64,000 bases of DNA, from contig NZ_FQXA01000003.1 of assembly GCF_900129835.1 (NCBI RefSeq), forward strand, positions 496,001-560,000. The letters run 5' to 3'. The notes under the pieces were generated by a model that saw only the letters and a program-made list of their open reading frames with translations, had not been told where the DNA came from and did no database searches. This stretch comes from Stutzerimonas xanthomarina DSM 18231. Lineage in GTDB: Bacteria; Pseudomonadota; Gammaproteobacteria; Pseudomonadales; Pseudomonadaceae. The translations under genes were made by a program, and so were the position numbers. Positions 51,469 through 60,830 of the stretch are shown in pieces. Every line of letters starts with the position of its first letter. Positions within the stretch are counted from its first letter, which is position 1.

Positions 51469-52995
51469 ATGACCGATTCAAGTGATCCTTCCTTCAACCC
51501 GAACGACGAACTCCCACGTATTTCCACTGGCAGCGAAGGCCTGGACGATATCCTCGGCGGCGGCCTCGACGCCAATCGCATGTACCTTTATGAAGGCAGC
51601 CCGGGTGCCGGCAAAACCACCATCGCCATGCAGTTCCTGCTTGAAGGCGTTCGTCAGGGTGAGCGCGTACTCTACGTCACCCTGTCTGAGACCAAGCTAG
51701 AGCTGGAACTGGTCGCCAAGCGTCACGGCTGGTCGCTCGAAGGCATCGACGTGTTCGAGCTGGTAACCCCCGAGGCCAGCCTCGACCCCGAGCTCGAACT
51801 GACCGTCTTGCATCCGGCAGAGATGGAACTGAGCGAAACCACTCAACAAGTCTTCGACCGCGTGAGACAAACCAACCCGACCCGAGTGATCTTCGACAGC
51901 CTGTCGGAAATGCGCCTGCTGGCGCAGAGCCCGCTGCGCTATCGGCGCCAGGTATTGGCGCTCAAGCACTTCTTCACTACGCGCCGTTGCACCGTGATTC
52001 TGCTGGATGACCAGACCTCGGAAGTGGGCGACCTGCAGCTGCATTCGATCTCCCACGGTGTGGTCATGCTGGAACAGCTGGCCATCGACTATGGCGCGGA
52101 GCGGCGGCGTCTGCGTGTGGTGAAGATGCGCGGCATCCAATTCCGCGGCGGCTATCACGACTTCGTCATACGCAAGGGCGGGTTGCAGATCTTCCCTCGG
52201 CTGATCGCTGCAGAGCATCAGTCGCGCTACATCGGCGACGTGGCCTCTTCGGGCAATCCCGCACTGGACATCATGCTCGGCGGTGGCCTGGAGCGTGGCA
52301 CCAATGCGTTGTTCGTCGGTGCGGCGGGCGTCGGCAAGTCTTCTTTGGCGTTGAGTTTCGCGGTCGCAGCGTGCAAGCGCGGTGAGCAGGTATCCTTTTT
52401 CATCTTCGACGAAAATATCGGCACCTTAATGGCACGTGGACGCTCGTTGGGTCTCGACATGGAACCCTGGATCGAACAGGGCCTCCTGCATCTGCAACAG
52501 GTCGATCCGGCCGAGCTATCGCCCGGCGAATTCACCGCAGCCGTAAGGCGCGGTGTGGAAGAACAAGGCTCACGGCTGGTGATTCTGGACAGCCTCAACG
52601 GCTACCTGCACGCGATGCCGGACGGCCGTTTCCTGATCCTGCAGATGCACGAGCTACTGAGCTACCTGGGACAGAAAGGCGTAATCAGCATCATGGTGCT
52701 GGCCCAGCACGGGCTGGTGGGCCCGATGGATACGCCCATCGATATCAGCTACCTCAGCGATGCGGTTATCATGCTGCGCTACTTCGAGCACGCCGGCATC
52801 GTTCGCAGGGCCTTGTCCGTGGTCAAAAAGCGCAGCGGGCGCCACGAAAACACCGTTCGCGAATACCGCCTCAGCACCACCGGTGTGCAGGTTGGGCCAC
52901 CGCTGAGTCACTTCAGCGGGATTCTATCGGGCACGCCGGAATACACCGGTGATGCGACTCAGCTACTGACAGACGAGCATGACAACGCCCACTAA
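51469..52995 (+). CDS. KaiC-like double ATPase
   Basis: 508 residues from the ATG at 51469 (AAGGAG upstream). Two RecA-like KaiC domains: Walker A GSPGAGKTT (43-51) in the first and GAAGVGKSS in the second, with ILGGGLDANRMYL and IMLGGGLERGTNA preceding each. No kaiA or kaiB is present, so it is not a clock protein; such proteins are stress-associated signalling ATPases in many bacteria. It overlaps the following kinase gene by 17 bp, which indicates a functional pair. Confidence 0.9.
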   Translation: MTDSSDPSFNPNDELPRISTGSEGLDDILGGGLDANRMYLYEGSPGAGKTTIAMQFLLEGVRQGERVLYVTLSETKLELELVAKRHGWSLEGIDVFELVTPEASLDPELELTVLHPAEMELSETTQQVFDRVRQTNPTRVIFDSLSEMRLLAQSPLRYRRQVLALKHFFTTRRCTVILLDDQTSEVGDLQLHSISHGVVMLEQLAIDYGAERRRLRVVKMRGIQFRGGYHDFVIRKGGLQIFPRLIAAEHQSRYIGDVASSGNPALDIMLGGGLERGTNALFVGAAGVGKSSLALSFAVAACKRGEQVSFFIFDENIGTLMARGRSLGLDMEPWIEQGLLHLQQVDPAELSPGEFTAAVRRGVEEQGSRLVILDSLNGYLHAMPDGRFLILQMHELLSYLGQKGVISIMVLAQHGLVGPMDTPIDISYLSDAVIMLRYFEHAGIVRRALSVVKKRSGRHENTVREYRLSTTGVQVGPPLSHFSGILSGTPEYTGDATQLLTDEHDNAH

Positions 52996-54658
52996 AGCAG
53001 AGCATCCGCGGATCGCCGTCTATGCCCCCATCGGCCGGGATGGCCCGGCCACAGCCGAGCTGCTTCGCCGCAGCGGCATGGATGCAACAGTCTGTCACGG
53101 CGTCGATGAGGTGCTGCAACGCGCCGAAACTGATGCTGAGGCAGTGTTCATCGCCGAAGAAGGCCTGTTCGGCCATGACCTGCAGGCATTGTCCGGCTGG
53201 GTCGATCAGCAACCGGCCTGGTCGGATTTTCCATTCGTAGTTCTTACCAGCAAGCACCAGCAGCCGGCGGTTGCCGCCTGGAGACAGCGGATGGTGGCGG
53301 CGCTGCGCAATGTCTCGCTGCTGGAACGTCCGGTGCAGAGCATCACCCTGACCAGTGCTGTGCAGGCCGCCGTGCGCAGTCGCCTGCGCCAGTACGAAGT
53401 GCGCGCCTTGATTGAGGCCCGCGAGCGGGCCTCGCAGGAACTGGAAGCACTGGTGGTCGAACGCACCAGCGAACTGGAACGCACCAACCTTGAGTTGCGC
53501 TCGCAGATGGCCGAGCGCGCGCACATCGAGGAAACCCTGCGGCAGACGCAAAAGATCGAAGCCATCGGCCAGCTTACCGGCGGCATCGCTCACGATTTCA
53601 ATAACCTGCTGATGGTGATCTCCGGTGGGCTCGACATGCTCGACCGTCGCGCCGATCCGGACCGTCGCAAGCGACTGATGGACGGCATGCGCCAGGCAGC
53701 CCAACGCGGCTCTGCACTGACCCGGCAGTTGCTCGCGTTTTCCCGCCGGCAATCGCTGGCGCCCGAAGCCGTTGACCTGGCTCAGCGGATCAGCCAGATG
53801 CGCGAACTGCTCGACCGTAGCCTGCGTGGTGACGTGCACGTCAAGGAAGAATTCGCGCCCGATCTATGGCCCGTGGAAGTGGATCCAGGCGAGCTTGAGC
53901 TGGTCATCCTCAACCTCGCGGTCAATGCGCGCGATGCAATGCCTGAGGGTGGCTCGATCCTCCTGCAGGCCAGCAATGCACCCGACGCGCAGGTGCTTGG
54001 TCATCGGGGCGATTTTGTGCGGCTGGCAGTTATCGATACGGGTGCTGGCATCCCGGCGGATGTTCGCAACCGGGTCTTCGACCCTTTCTTTACCACCAAG
54101 GAAATCGGCAAAGGATCGGGCCTCGGCCTCGCGCAGGTATACGGCTTTGCGCGGCAGTCAGGCGGCACGGTGTGGATCGACACCGAATGCGAACAGGGCA
54201 CCAGCGTGGTGATGCTGCTGCCGCGCTCGATGAACCTGCCGAGCCCGCTCAAGGAGCAGCCAACGGTGGACGAACCCGCGCGGCGTTCGGCCGGTAACGT
54301 ACTGCTGGTCGATGATGACGGTGAGGTCTCTGCGTTGGTCGGCGAAATGCTCGAACACCTCGGCTATGCAGTGACCTACGCCACCAGCGCCGCGGCAGCG
54401 CTAAGTGCCCTTGCCGATGGGCGCGGGGTCGACGTCGTGTTCTCCGATGTGATGATGCCCGGTGGCATGAACGGCCTTGACCTGGCCCGCGAGATCCGCG
54501 CGAGCCAGTTCGGCGTGCCGGTCCTGCTCACCAGTGGCTACGCCGAAGCAATCAAGCAGTCGGCTGAAGCCGAAGGCGTCCAGGTGTTGGCCAAGCCCTA
54601 TCGGCTGGAAGAGCTGGCTGCAGCGCTGAAGAACGCAGTCGAAGCCATCGAGGCCTGA
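52979..54658 (+). CDS. Hybrid histidine kinase partner of the KaiC-like protein
   Basis: 559 residues. An N-terminal receiver-like domain (HPRIAVYAPIGRDGPATAEL) that lacks the usual phosphoacceptor aspartate, a coiled-coil, a HisKA domain with H-box [11 protein letters not shown], a HATPase domain (LNLAVNARDAMPEGG, GKGSGLGLAQVYGF), and a C-terminal receiver with NVLLVDDDGE and VVFSDVMMPG. Soluble. The 17-bp overlap with the kaiC-like gene couples translation. Regulatory output unknown: no response regulator with DNA-binding domain follows. Confidence 0.92.
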   Translation: MTTPTKAEHPRIAVYAPIGRDGPATAELLRRSGMDATVCHGVDEVLQRAETDAEAVFIAEEGLFGHDLQALSGWVDQQPAWSDFPFVVLTSKHQQPAVAAWRQRMVAALRNVSLLERPVQSITLTSAVQAAVRSRLRQYEVRALIEARERASQELEALVVERTSELERTNLELRSQMAERAHIEETLRQTQKIEAIGQLTGGIAHDFNNLLMVISGGLDMLDRRADPDRRKRLMDGMRQAAQRGSALTRQLLAFSRRQSLAPEAVDLAQRISQMRELLDRSLRGDVHVKEEFAPDLWPVEVDPGELELVILNLAVNARDAMPEGGSILLQASNAPDAQVLGHRGDFVRLAVIDTGAGIPADVRNRVFDPFFTTKEIGKGSGLGLAQVYGFARQSGGTVWIDTECEQGTSVVMLLPRSMNLPSPLKEQPTVDEPARRSAGNVLLVDDDGEVSALVGEMLEHLGYAVTYATSAAAALSALADGRGVDVVFSDVMMPGGMNGLDLAREIRASQFGVPVLLTSGYAEAIKQSAEAEGVQVLAKPYRLEELAAALKNAVEAIEA

Positions 54659-54983
54659 TCGTTCAAGTTTGGTGTTGGTGAACGCCGTTTCCCGGTCAAC
54701 GGCAGCATCGCTGATGCAGGAGCGAGCTTGCCCGCGAAACGCTGTGGCGGTCTCTAGCGAGCAGGTTAGCGTCAACGCATGTCCGGTTTTCATCTTCAGC
54801 TCTATACACCGGCAGTGAGCTGGTGACACGCATCATCCTAACTGCTCGCACTCGTCGAGCAGCCCACCAGAACTAAGCGCCTTTCAGGTCGTCGAAACGC
54901 CAGTCCCACGCGTGCGGTACGCCGCATCCACCCGTCTCCCTCGCATCGCGCTCGTTTGCGCTTCAATCACAAGGAACCGATCG
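54659..54983. other. Intergenic region with a REP element
   Basis: 325 bp. Contains one Pseudomonas-type REP (54716-54738) and the promoter region of the SASA-type gene; nothing else recognised. Confidence 0.5.
54716..54738 (+). repeat. Single REP (repetitive extragenic palindromic) element
   Basis: GCAGGAGCGAGCTTGCCCGC plus GAA matches the common Pseudomonas REP core (GTAGGAGCGAGCTTGCTCGCG). It contains the short palindrome GCGAGCTTGCCCGC. Only one copy is seen in the window. Confidence 0.65.
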
Positions 54984-56513
54984 ATGCCACCTGCTTCCAA
55001 CCCGTTCCGCAAAGCCTTTTGGCCCGTTCGAGCCCCGCTTGCTCACGCCGCCATTACCAGCCTGCTGTTAGCAGTCGCCGCACCCTTCGCGCATGCCGAT
55101 AACCAGGCTATCGCGGCGCGCGACGCGCAGAACAAGCGCTGGAGCCAACAGACAATCGAACAGCCCAAAAGCCAGCCGCCATCGCTCGAGGCCAAGTACA
55201 ACCATGTCATCACCTTCGGCCAGTCGCTGGCCTCGGCCGCTGAGGGCTGGCCCGCGCTGTCGAAGCAGCCGGGCTACGACAACCTGATGCTGGGCGACGC
55301 GACGCGCTCGGCGACCTTCAGCGGTGATCGCTTCGTCCCGGTCGGCGGCGTCGCGTTCAAGCCGCTCCAGGCAGTGGTGCAGCTCAAACGAGACCCGAAG
55401 GTTCTGCTCGATGCCGAGGCCGTCGCGCAGCTGGAAAAACAGGCGCAGGAAGAAGGCGAATCGGTGGAAGTCGGCGCATTGAACATGGCCCGACGGCTCT
55501 ACCTGGAGAGCAAAGGCATCAAAGCCGACCCCGAGCATCTGCTCGTCGCCAGCAACGCCGCCACCTCGGGCCGCTCCATCGCACAGCTGTCCAAGGTCGG
55601 CGGTACCCACGAGTACAGGCGTGTGCTCCAGGCTATGGATCAGGCGCGGCAGGTCGCGCTGGCCGAGGGTGCCAGCTACAGCTTCAGCGCGCTGTTCTGG
55701 TTACAGGGCGAATACGACTACGCCGAGGTCCAGGGCGGCATCAACGACAAGGCCACCTACAAGAAGATGCTCCGTCAGTTGCGCAACGACCTGTACGAAG
55801 ACACCGCCAAGGCCATCGACCAGAAGCGGATGCCCGCGTTCATCAGCTACCAGACCGATGCCAAGACATCGGTCGTCGATGGCAGCCTGGACGTCGGCCT
55901 TGCGCAGTGGGAACTGGCGCAGGAAGAGCCCAACTGGTACCTCGCCGGCCCGGTCTATCCCTACGTCGACAAAGGCACGCATCTATCCGCCAATGGCTAT
56001 CGCTGGTTCGGCCAGATGCTCGGCAAGGTGTTCCATCAGGTGGTGGTCGAGCAGCGTGGCTGGCAGCCACTGTCACCGCTGAACGCGACGGTCGAAGGCC
56101 GGGAAATCCTGATGGACTTCCACGTCCCGCACCCCCCGCTGGCCTTCAGCGAGCCCTATATTGGGCACAAGGCGCAAATGATCGAGAACTACGGCTTCGT
56201 CATCACTGATGACAAGGGCAAGGTGCCGGTGGAAAACATCGAAGCCGCCGCCGATACCGTGTTGCGCCTAGTCGTCGGTCGCGATCTGGTGGGCATCCCG
56301 ACCATCCGCTACGCCAGCCAGGCAACAGGCGGCGCCGGTGAATTGCATGACAGCGACCCGACCGTAGCGGACGCCAACTATGAATACCTGCCCGACGAAG
56401 GCATGCCGGAAGAGGCAAACATTGAGGCGCTGGTCGGCAAGCCCTACCCGCTCTACAACTGGTCCATTGCCTTCGAGATCAAGCCCAGCAAAGGGCACGA
56501 CTCGGCACGCTGA
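54984..56513 (+). CDS. Secreted SASA/SGNH-type esterase-like protein
   Basis: 509 residues from the ATG at 54984 (AAGGA upstream). Signal peptide ends near AHA/DNQ. YNHVITFGQSLASAAEGWPA has the G-Q-S serine block of sialate-O-acetylesterase-like (SASA) SGNH proteins, FWLQGEYDY the Q-G-E oxyanion block, and DKGTHLSANGYRWFG the Asp-x-x-His pair. All catalytic positions are present. The last 130 residues form a beta-rich C-terminal domain. It probably removes acetyl groups from a glycan outside the cytoplasm. Overlaps no neighbour; it faces the AraC gene tail to tail, with 2 bp between the stops. Confidence 0.75.
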   Translation: MPPASNPFRKAFWPVRAPLAHAAITSLLLAVAAPFAHADNQAIAARDAQNKRWSQQTIEQPKSQPPSLEAKYNHVITFGQSLASAAEGWPALSKQPGYDNLMLGDATRSATFSGDRFVPVGGVAFKPLQAVVQLKRDPKVLLDAEAVAQLEKQAQEEGESVEVGALNMARRLYLESKGIKADPEHLLVASNAATSGRSIAQLSKVGGTHEYRRVLQAMDQARQVALAEGASYSFSALFWLQGEYDYAEVQGGINDKATYKKMLRQLRNDLYEDTAKAIDQKRMPAFISYQTDAKTSVVDGSLDVGLAQWELAQEEPNWYLAGPVYPYVDKGTHLSANGYRWFGQMLGKVFHQVVVEQRGWQPLSPLNATVEGREILMDFHVPHPPLAFSEPYIGHKAQMIENYGFVITDDKGKVPVENIEAAADTVLRLVVGRDLVGIPTIRYASQATGGAGELHDSDPTVADANYEYLPDEGMPEEANIEALVGKPYPLYNWSIAFEIKPSKGHDSAR

Positions 56514-56515
56514 GA

Positions 56516-57436
56516 TCAGGCGATGCTGCGCAGGCGGGCCAGGTCCTTGACCGGGGAGGCGCCGAACAAGCGGCTGTATTCACGGCTGAATTGCGAGGGG
56601 CTTTCATAGCCCACCCGGTAACCCGCCGCCGATACGTCCAGCCCTTCGGCCACCAACAACCGGCGGGCTTCCTGCAGGCGAAGCTGCTTCTGGTACTGCA
56701 ATGGACTCATGGCGGTCAGCGCCTTGAAACGGTGATGCAGGCTGGAACTGCTGAGATTGACCCGGCGCGCCAGCTCCTCGATGCGCAGCGGCTCGACGTA
56801 GTTGCGGTTGAGCCACTCGATGGCATCGTTGACCCGGTGCGACTGACTTCCCTGCAGCGCCACCGCCTGCAGATGATGGCCCTGCGGCCCGCAAAGCAGT
56901 CGGTAGAAAATCTCGCGCAACGCCAACGGCGCCAGGACCGGAATGTCCTTCGGATTGCTCAGCAGGCGCACCAGCCTCAGCGTGGCATCCAGCAGAGGCG
57001 CATCGATACGGTCCAGATAGAGGCCACGCCCCGCAACCTGTTCGGGTGTCGGCTCGGGGCTGACGTCTGTGACCAGCCCGGCAATCAGCGTCGGATCGAT
57101 GTCCAGCCGAATGCAGATATAAGGCTCGTCGCTGGATGCCCGGATCACACAGCCGGCGACAGGCAGCGTCACCGAGACCACCAGATAATGCAGCGGATCG
57201 TAGCGATACAGCTCGTCAGCCAGGCGCACTTCCTTGCCGCCCTGAACGATGACGCACAACGCCGGCTTGTGCAGGCCGTAGGTCATCTCGCCAGGCGTTG
57301 CGCAGCGGATCAGATGCAGCGGCTCGATGGCGGTCGGGTGCATGCCGTCGCCGCTGACCGCGCCTTCGACCAGCCGCGCCAGCTCGGCGCGCTGTGCGCT
57401 GCTCTCGTCACTCGATGGGGAAATGAAGGAGGTCAT
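56516..57436 (-). CDS. AraC-family transcriptional regulator
   Basis: 306 residues from the ATG at 57436. An AraC_N-type sensor domain (PHLIRCATPGEMTYGLHKPA as the region, catalytically inert cupin) and a C-terminal double helix-turn-helix: IEELARRVNLSSSSLHHRFK and VAEGLDVSAAGYRVGYESPS followed by QFSREYSRLFGASP. Likely activates a nearby gene or its own target; the divergent neighbour is the GGDEF-EAL gene. Confidence 0.92.
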   Translation of the reverse strand: MTSFISPSSDESSAQRAELARLVEGAVSGDGMHPTAIEPLHLIRCATPGEMTYGLHKPALCVIVQGGKEVRLADELYRYDPLHYLVVSVTLPVAGCVIRASSDEPYICIRLDIDPTLIAGLVTDVSPEPTPEQVAGRGLYLDRIDAPLLDATLRLVRLLSNPKDIPVLAPLALREIFYRLLCGPQGHHLQAVALQGSQSHRVNDAIEWLNRNYVEPLRIEELARRVNLSSSSLHHRFKALTAMSPLQYQKQLRLQEARRLLVAEGLDVSAAGYRVGYESPSQFSREYSRLFGASPVKDLARLRSIA

Positions 57437-57594
57437 GGGCAACAGGCTCCGGAAACGGATGAAACAGCTTAGCAGCTCGTTTGCTGTTGCCTGAGCGAGA
57501 CGAATCTTGTTTGCAGACGACCCGTGTGCCAGCGACTTGCATGCGAAGCAATAGCGGCAGGCCGCCACCGCCGCTGTCATCGGCATGAAACACG

Positions 57595-59292
57595 GTGATG
57601 ATATTTTGCCATCACTGCATTATTGAGTGCCCTGTCGTGATTCGACGGTTCCTGTCCTCCCCCAAGTTTCCGCAGGTGCTGCTGCTATGGATCTGTATAG
57701 CCACGCAGGCATTCATATGGGGGCAACATTGGCACAACGAACAGACGTCTCGAAGGGAGGCGGTGGTCAGCCAGCAGTTCGATGAAATCCTCGATGCGCA
57801 ACAGCACAGGTTCAGCCGCCAGCGATGGATGAACTTGGGTATGACGCTGGCCATCCTCGGAGCAATGGTCTGGATGATGCGGCTGCTGCACAAACGCCAC
57901 GAGGCTTTTTGCGTGCTGGAGCAGGCGTATCGAAACAACCAGGAGCGGATCAGCCGGCTGGAAGACGAGCATCGGCGCAGCAGCCATGCGGCCGCGACCG
58001 ATCATCTGAGTGGCCTGCATAACCGCCGGCAGTTCATGGATATCTGCGCCGAAACCCTGGCCCGGCAGCGCAGCCTGCGGCGTTTGATGGCGATACTGTT
58101 CATCGACATGGACCGCTTCAAATCGATCAACGATTCGCTGGGGCACAAGGTCGGGGATCTGCTTCTACAGGCCGTGGCGGGACGGATAAGCCGCGCGCTG
58201 GAACCCGGCGATCAGGCGGCGCGCTTCGGCGGTGATGAGTTCGTGGTGTTGCTCGCGGGCGACCGCAGCGAGGAGCAGATCGATAGCTGGGTGCGCGATC
58301 TGGTGAACAAGCTCACCGCCGTCTATGCGCTCGATGAACACGAGGTCAACACCAGCCCGAGCATCGGTGTCAGCATCTGTCCCCGTGATGGTCAGGAGGT
58401 CGACGGTTTGATCCGCTGCGCTGACGCGGCGATGTACTCGGCCAAGCAGTCCGGTCGCGGCCAGTATCGGTTCTTCGACCCCTCCCTGAACCTCACGGAT
58501 ATCAATGAATTCTCGCTGGAGCAGTCGCTGGTTGCTGCCTTGAGCGAGCGGCAATTCATCCTGCACTACCAGCCGCAAATCCAGCTCGATTCGATGCAGG
58601 TCACCGGCTATGAAGCGCTGGTGCGCTGGGAGCACCCACAGTTCGGCCTGCTCTACCCGGATCGCTTCATCTCGCTGGCAGAGCGCAGTGGGTTCATCGT
58701 CGCGCTCGGCTGGGAAGTGATACGTCTCGCGCTGGAGGAACTGAAAGGTTGGCGGGCTCAAGGCCGCTCCTCGCGACTTGCGGTCAACGTCTCGGCCATA
58801 CAGCTGCGTCAAGCCGATTTCAGCGAACGTTTGCTCAGCGAACTGGCACAGCGCGGCGTCGAAGCCTGGCAATTCGAGCTGGAGATCACCGAAACAGTCG
58901 TACTCGATGATGAAGGGATGGCCGTCGAGCATCTCGAACGGCTGCGTGTGGCGGGGCTGAACATAAGCCTCGATGACTTCGGAAAAGGCTATGCAGGTTT
59001 CGCGCACCTGCATTCGATGCCGCTCAGCACGCTGAAGATCGACCGTGCCTTGATCGCCCCACTTTCCAATAGCTACGACGACAACCCCATCGTTTCTTCC
59101 ACCATCACCCTGGCAAAGCGCCTGGGTCTGACTGTCGTGGCCGAGGGCGTGGAAACGCGCGATCAGCTGGTTTACTTGAAGCTGGCCGGCTGCGATATCG
59201 CTCAGGGCTATCACTTCAGCCGCCCCATGTCAGCCGAACAGCTCTACCAGTACGAGCCGTTCACCAGAACGGCGGAGCCCGTTTGTGACTGA
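57595..59292 (+). CDS. GGDEF-EAL protein (c-di-GMP turnover)
   Basis: Up to 565 residues. Two membrane helices (about 26-43 and 79-100) with a short periplasmic loop, a coiled-coil linker, a GGDEF domain with intact RFGGDEF and a downstream EAL domain with YEALVRWEHP, NVSAIQLRQ and DDFGKGYAGF. Both active sites look intact; in such tandem proteins the GGDEF often regulates the EAL, so net phosphodiesterase is the better guess. The start is uncertain (57595 or a GTG at 57637). It is a candidate for controlling EPS and curli production in the window. Confidence 0.92.
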   Translation: MMIFCHHCIIECPVVIRRFLSSPKFPQVLLLWICIATQAFIWGQHWHNEQTSRREAVVSQQFDEILDAQQHRFSRQRWMNLGMTLAILGAMVWMMRLLHKRHEAFCVLEQAYRNNQERISRLEDEHRRSSHAAATDHLSGLHNRRQFMDICAETLARQRSLRRLMAILFIDMDRFKSINDSLGHKVGDLLLQAVAGRISRALEPGDQAARFGGDEFVVLLAGDRSEEQIDSWVRDLVNKLTAVYALDEHEVNTSPSIGVSICPRDGQEVDGLIRCADAAMYSAKQSGRGQYRFFDPSLNLTDINEFSLEQSLVAALSERQFILHYQPQIQLDSMQVTGYEALVRWEHPQFGLLYPDRFISLAERSGFIVALGWEVIRLALEELKGWRAQGRSSRLAVNVSAIQLRQADFSERLLSELAQRGVEAWQFELEITETVVLDDEGMAVEHLERLRVAGLNISLDDFGKGYAGFAHLHSMPLSTLKIDRALIAPLSNSYDDNPIVSSTITLAKRLGLTVVAEGVETRDQLVYLKLAGCDIAQGYHFSRPMSAEQLYQYEPFTRTAEPVCD

Positions 59293-59318
59293 CGCAGCGG
59301 GGTTTCTAGCCTTGACAC

Positions 59319-59347
59319 AAAAACGCCGGCACAAGGGCCGGCGCTTT
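59319..59347. terminator. Bidirectional terminator between GGDEF-EAL and PA2169 genes
   Basis: CGCCGGC (59324-59330) pairs with GCCGGCG (59337-59343); CTTTTC follows on the + strand and GTTTTTGTG on the - strand. It lies 31 bp after the GGDEF-EAL stop and 20 bp from the PA2169 stop. Confidence 0.85.
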
Positions 59348-59363
59348 TCGATACACGAATCGG

Positions 59364-59816
59364 TCAGCTACGGGCGCGCTCGGCGTCGCGCAGTGCCTTG
59401 ACTTGGTCATAGTTGCGCTGCACGCCCTGCATTTGACGCTCGACCACCGAACGCACGTCCATCGGCAGGTCTTTCTCGAGCGCTTTGCGGTAGCTCTTGA
59501 GGGCAACGTCTTCGCCACGCTCGCACTCGTTGAGGATGGCTTCGTCGTCCTTGCCGGTGACCATGGACTTCAGGTCCACCCAGCGGCGGTGCATGTCGCC
59601 AGCGGTGCTGGTGGTGGTTTCCGGGTCGCCACCGAGGGTGCGGACCAACTGCTGCAGCTCGGCGGCTGCGGTGGCGCAATCCTGGGCACGCTGACTCATG
59701 GTGGTTTTCAGCTGCGGATTATTGAGATCCTCAGCGCATTCGCGGAAGCCTTTCTCACCGTCTTTGCTGGTTTCGATGAGATCGTTGAGTACGGAAATCG
59801 TGTCTTTGGTATCCAT
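59364..59816 (-). CDS. PA2169-family four-helix-bundle protein (DUF2383)
   Basis: 150 residues from the ATG at 59816 (AGGAGG upstream). All helical: VLNDLIETSKDGEKGFRECA, MSQRAQDCATAAAELQQLVR, WVDLKSMVTGKDDEAILNEC and a final helix with GVQRNYDQVKALRDAE. This is the ferritin-like PA2169 family, associated with stress in Pseudomonas. Metal ligands of true ferritins are not evident. An AlgU-like promoter candidate lies upstream. Confidence 0.9.
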   Translation of the reverse strand: MDTKDTISVLNDLIETSKDGEKGFRECAEDLNNPQLKTTMSQRAQDCATAAAELQQLVRTLGGDPETTTSTAGDMHRRWVDLKSMVTGKDDEAILNECERGEDVALKSYRKALEKDLPMDVRSVVERQMQGVQRNYDQVKALRDAERARS

Positions 59817-59873
59817 TGAACAGTCCTCCTGAGCGCTTAAGAACGGCCGGAACAAACACGGCCAACCTGTTAA

Positions 59874-59901
59874 GTCGACTGTGCCGTTTCGATAAAGGTT
59901 C
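59874..59901 (-). promoter_or_regulatory. AlgU-like promoter candidate for the PA2169 gene
   Basis: On the - strand GAACCT (59896-59901), a 17-bp spacer and TCGAC (59874-59878), resembling GAACTT-N16/17-TCTGA. Two mismatches per box, so tentative. Confidence 0.3.
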
Positions 59902-60014
59902 AGGTTGCCAGCCCGATGGCTGCTAGCTGAGGTGCGCTTAAAACTGGCGACAATCCAAATCCTGCCCGCACCGCCCTCCTTGCAGAACTCAAGAGCAACG
60001 AGACCGGCGCCAGA

Positions 60015-60033
60015 TTTGAATAGTTCTCAATAA
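60015..60033 (+). promoter_or_regulatory. Possible Fur box of the siderophore operon
   Basis: TTTGAATAGTTCTCAATAA, 45 bp upstream of the first gene, resembles pseudomonad Fur sites (ATTCTCAAT half). It matches about half of the 19-bp consensus only, so it is tentative; iron regulation of the operon is expected from its content. Confidence 0.35.
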
Positions 60034-60077
60034 CAGCCGTACACTGGTCGCATCTGAAAAGTGGACCGGCTCGTTCT

Positions 60078-60830
60078 ATGTCCCCGGATTACCATGATCT
60101 TCTACGACTGTTGCACGTCGCAGCCCGGGCATTGCCTGGCCTGAACGGCGAAATCGGAGCTGCGCAGGATCACCAGCTGATCTGCGGCAGCCCCGACAAC
60201 GCAGCGCGCGTTTGCGCTCTGCACCGATATTGGGAGCAGTCGCATCCGGAAGCGGGCCCACACTACTGGTCCGCGCGTAGCTGGTCGCTGCTCATCTGGC
60301 AGCCCATCTATTTCAGTCTTCTGGCGGTCCATCTCGGCGGCCGCGCGCCATGCCTAGCCCACATGGGGCAGTCGGTCATAGCAGGTTCGGTACACGGCTT
60401 TCGTCTGCCGCCGCACTGTCCGTACGGAGGCGATCTGCGTGCCCTGATCGCCTGCGCCAGCGATCAGCTTCAGGACTTCGTCGAAACGCAGCTGGATGAA
60501 TTCAATGCAGTCGCCGTCATCTACCCGAAAATGGCGCGACTGCTGGTTGCCGACTGCGTGCGCGCCGCGCTATTGCTGGCGCAACGGCATGAACCTGTCA
60601 CTGATGACGTATTACTGGAAGCCGAACGGCACTGGCTCGACGCCCTGGCGCTGCCTGGCGGTAGCGCGCTGGTCCCGCTTGAGCTGGACGATGGTCGGCA
60701 CTGCCTCGCGATGGGGCGAAAGGTCTGTTGTCAGCATTTTCGCCGGGCCGATGGCGAGCTGTGCGCCAGCTGTCCGAAACTTGCCCGTGACGAGCGCCTG
60801 AAACGCTTGCGCGAGGCCGCGTCATGCTGA
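60078..60830 (+). CDS. FhuF-like siderophore ferric-iron reductase
   Basis: 250 residues. The C terminus carries CC-x10-CxxC (CCQHFRRADGELCASCPK), the cysteine pattern that holds the 2Fe-2S cluster in FhuF. The helical N-terminal part (LHRYWEQSHPEAGPHYWSAR) agrees with the AHA_1954-type family. It reduces Fe(III)-siderophore in the cytoplasm so that iron is released. Overlap of 7 bp with the ABC ATPase gene places it first in the uptake operon. Confidence 0.88.
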   Translation: MSPDYHDLLRLLHVAARALPGLNGEIGAAQDHQLICGSPDNAARVCALHRYWEQSHPEAGPHYWSARSWSLLIWQPIYFSLLAVHLGGRAPCLAHMGQSVIAGSVHGFRLPPHCPYGGDLRALIACASDQLQDFVETQLDEFNAVAVIYPKMARLLVADCVRAALLLAQRHEPVTDDVLLEAERHWLDALALPGGSALVPLELDDGRHCLAMGRKVCCQHFRRADGELCASCPKLARDERLKRLREAASC

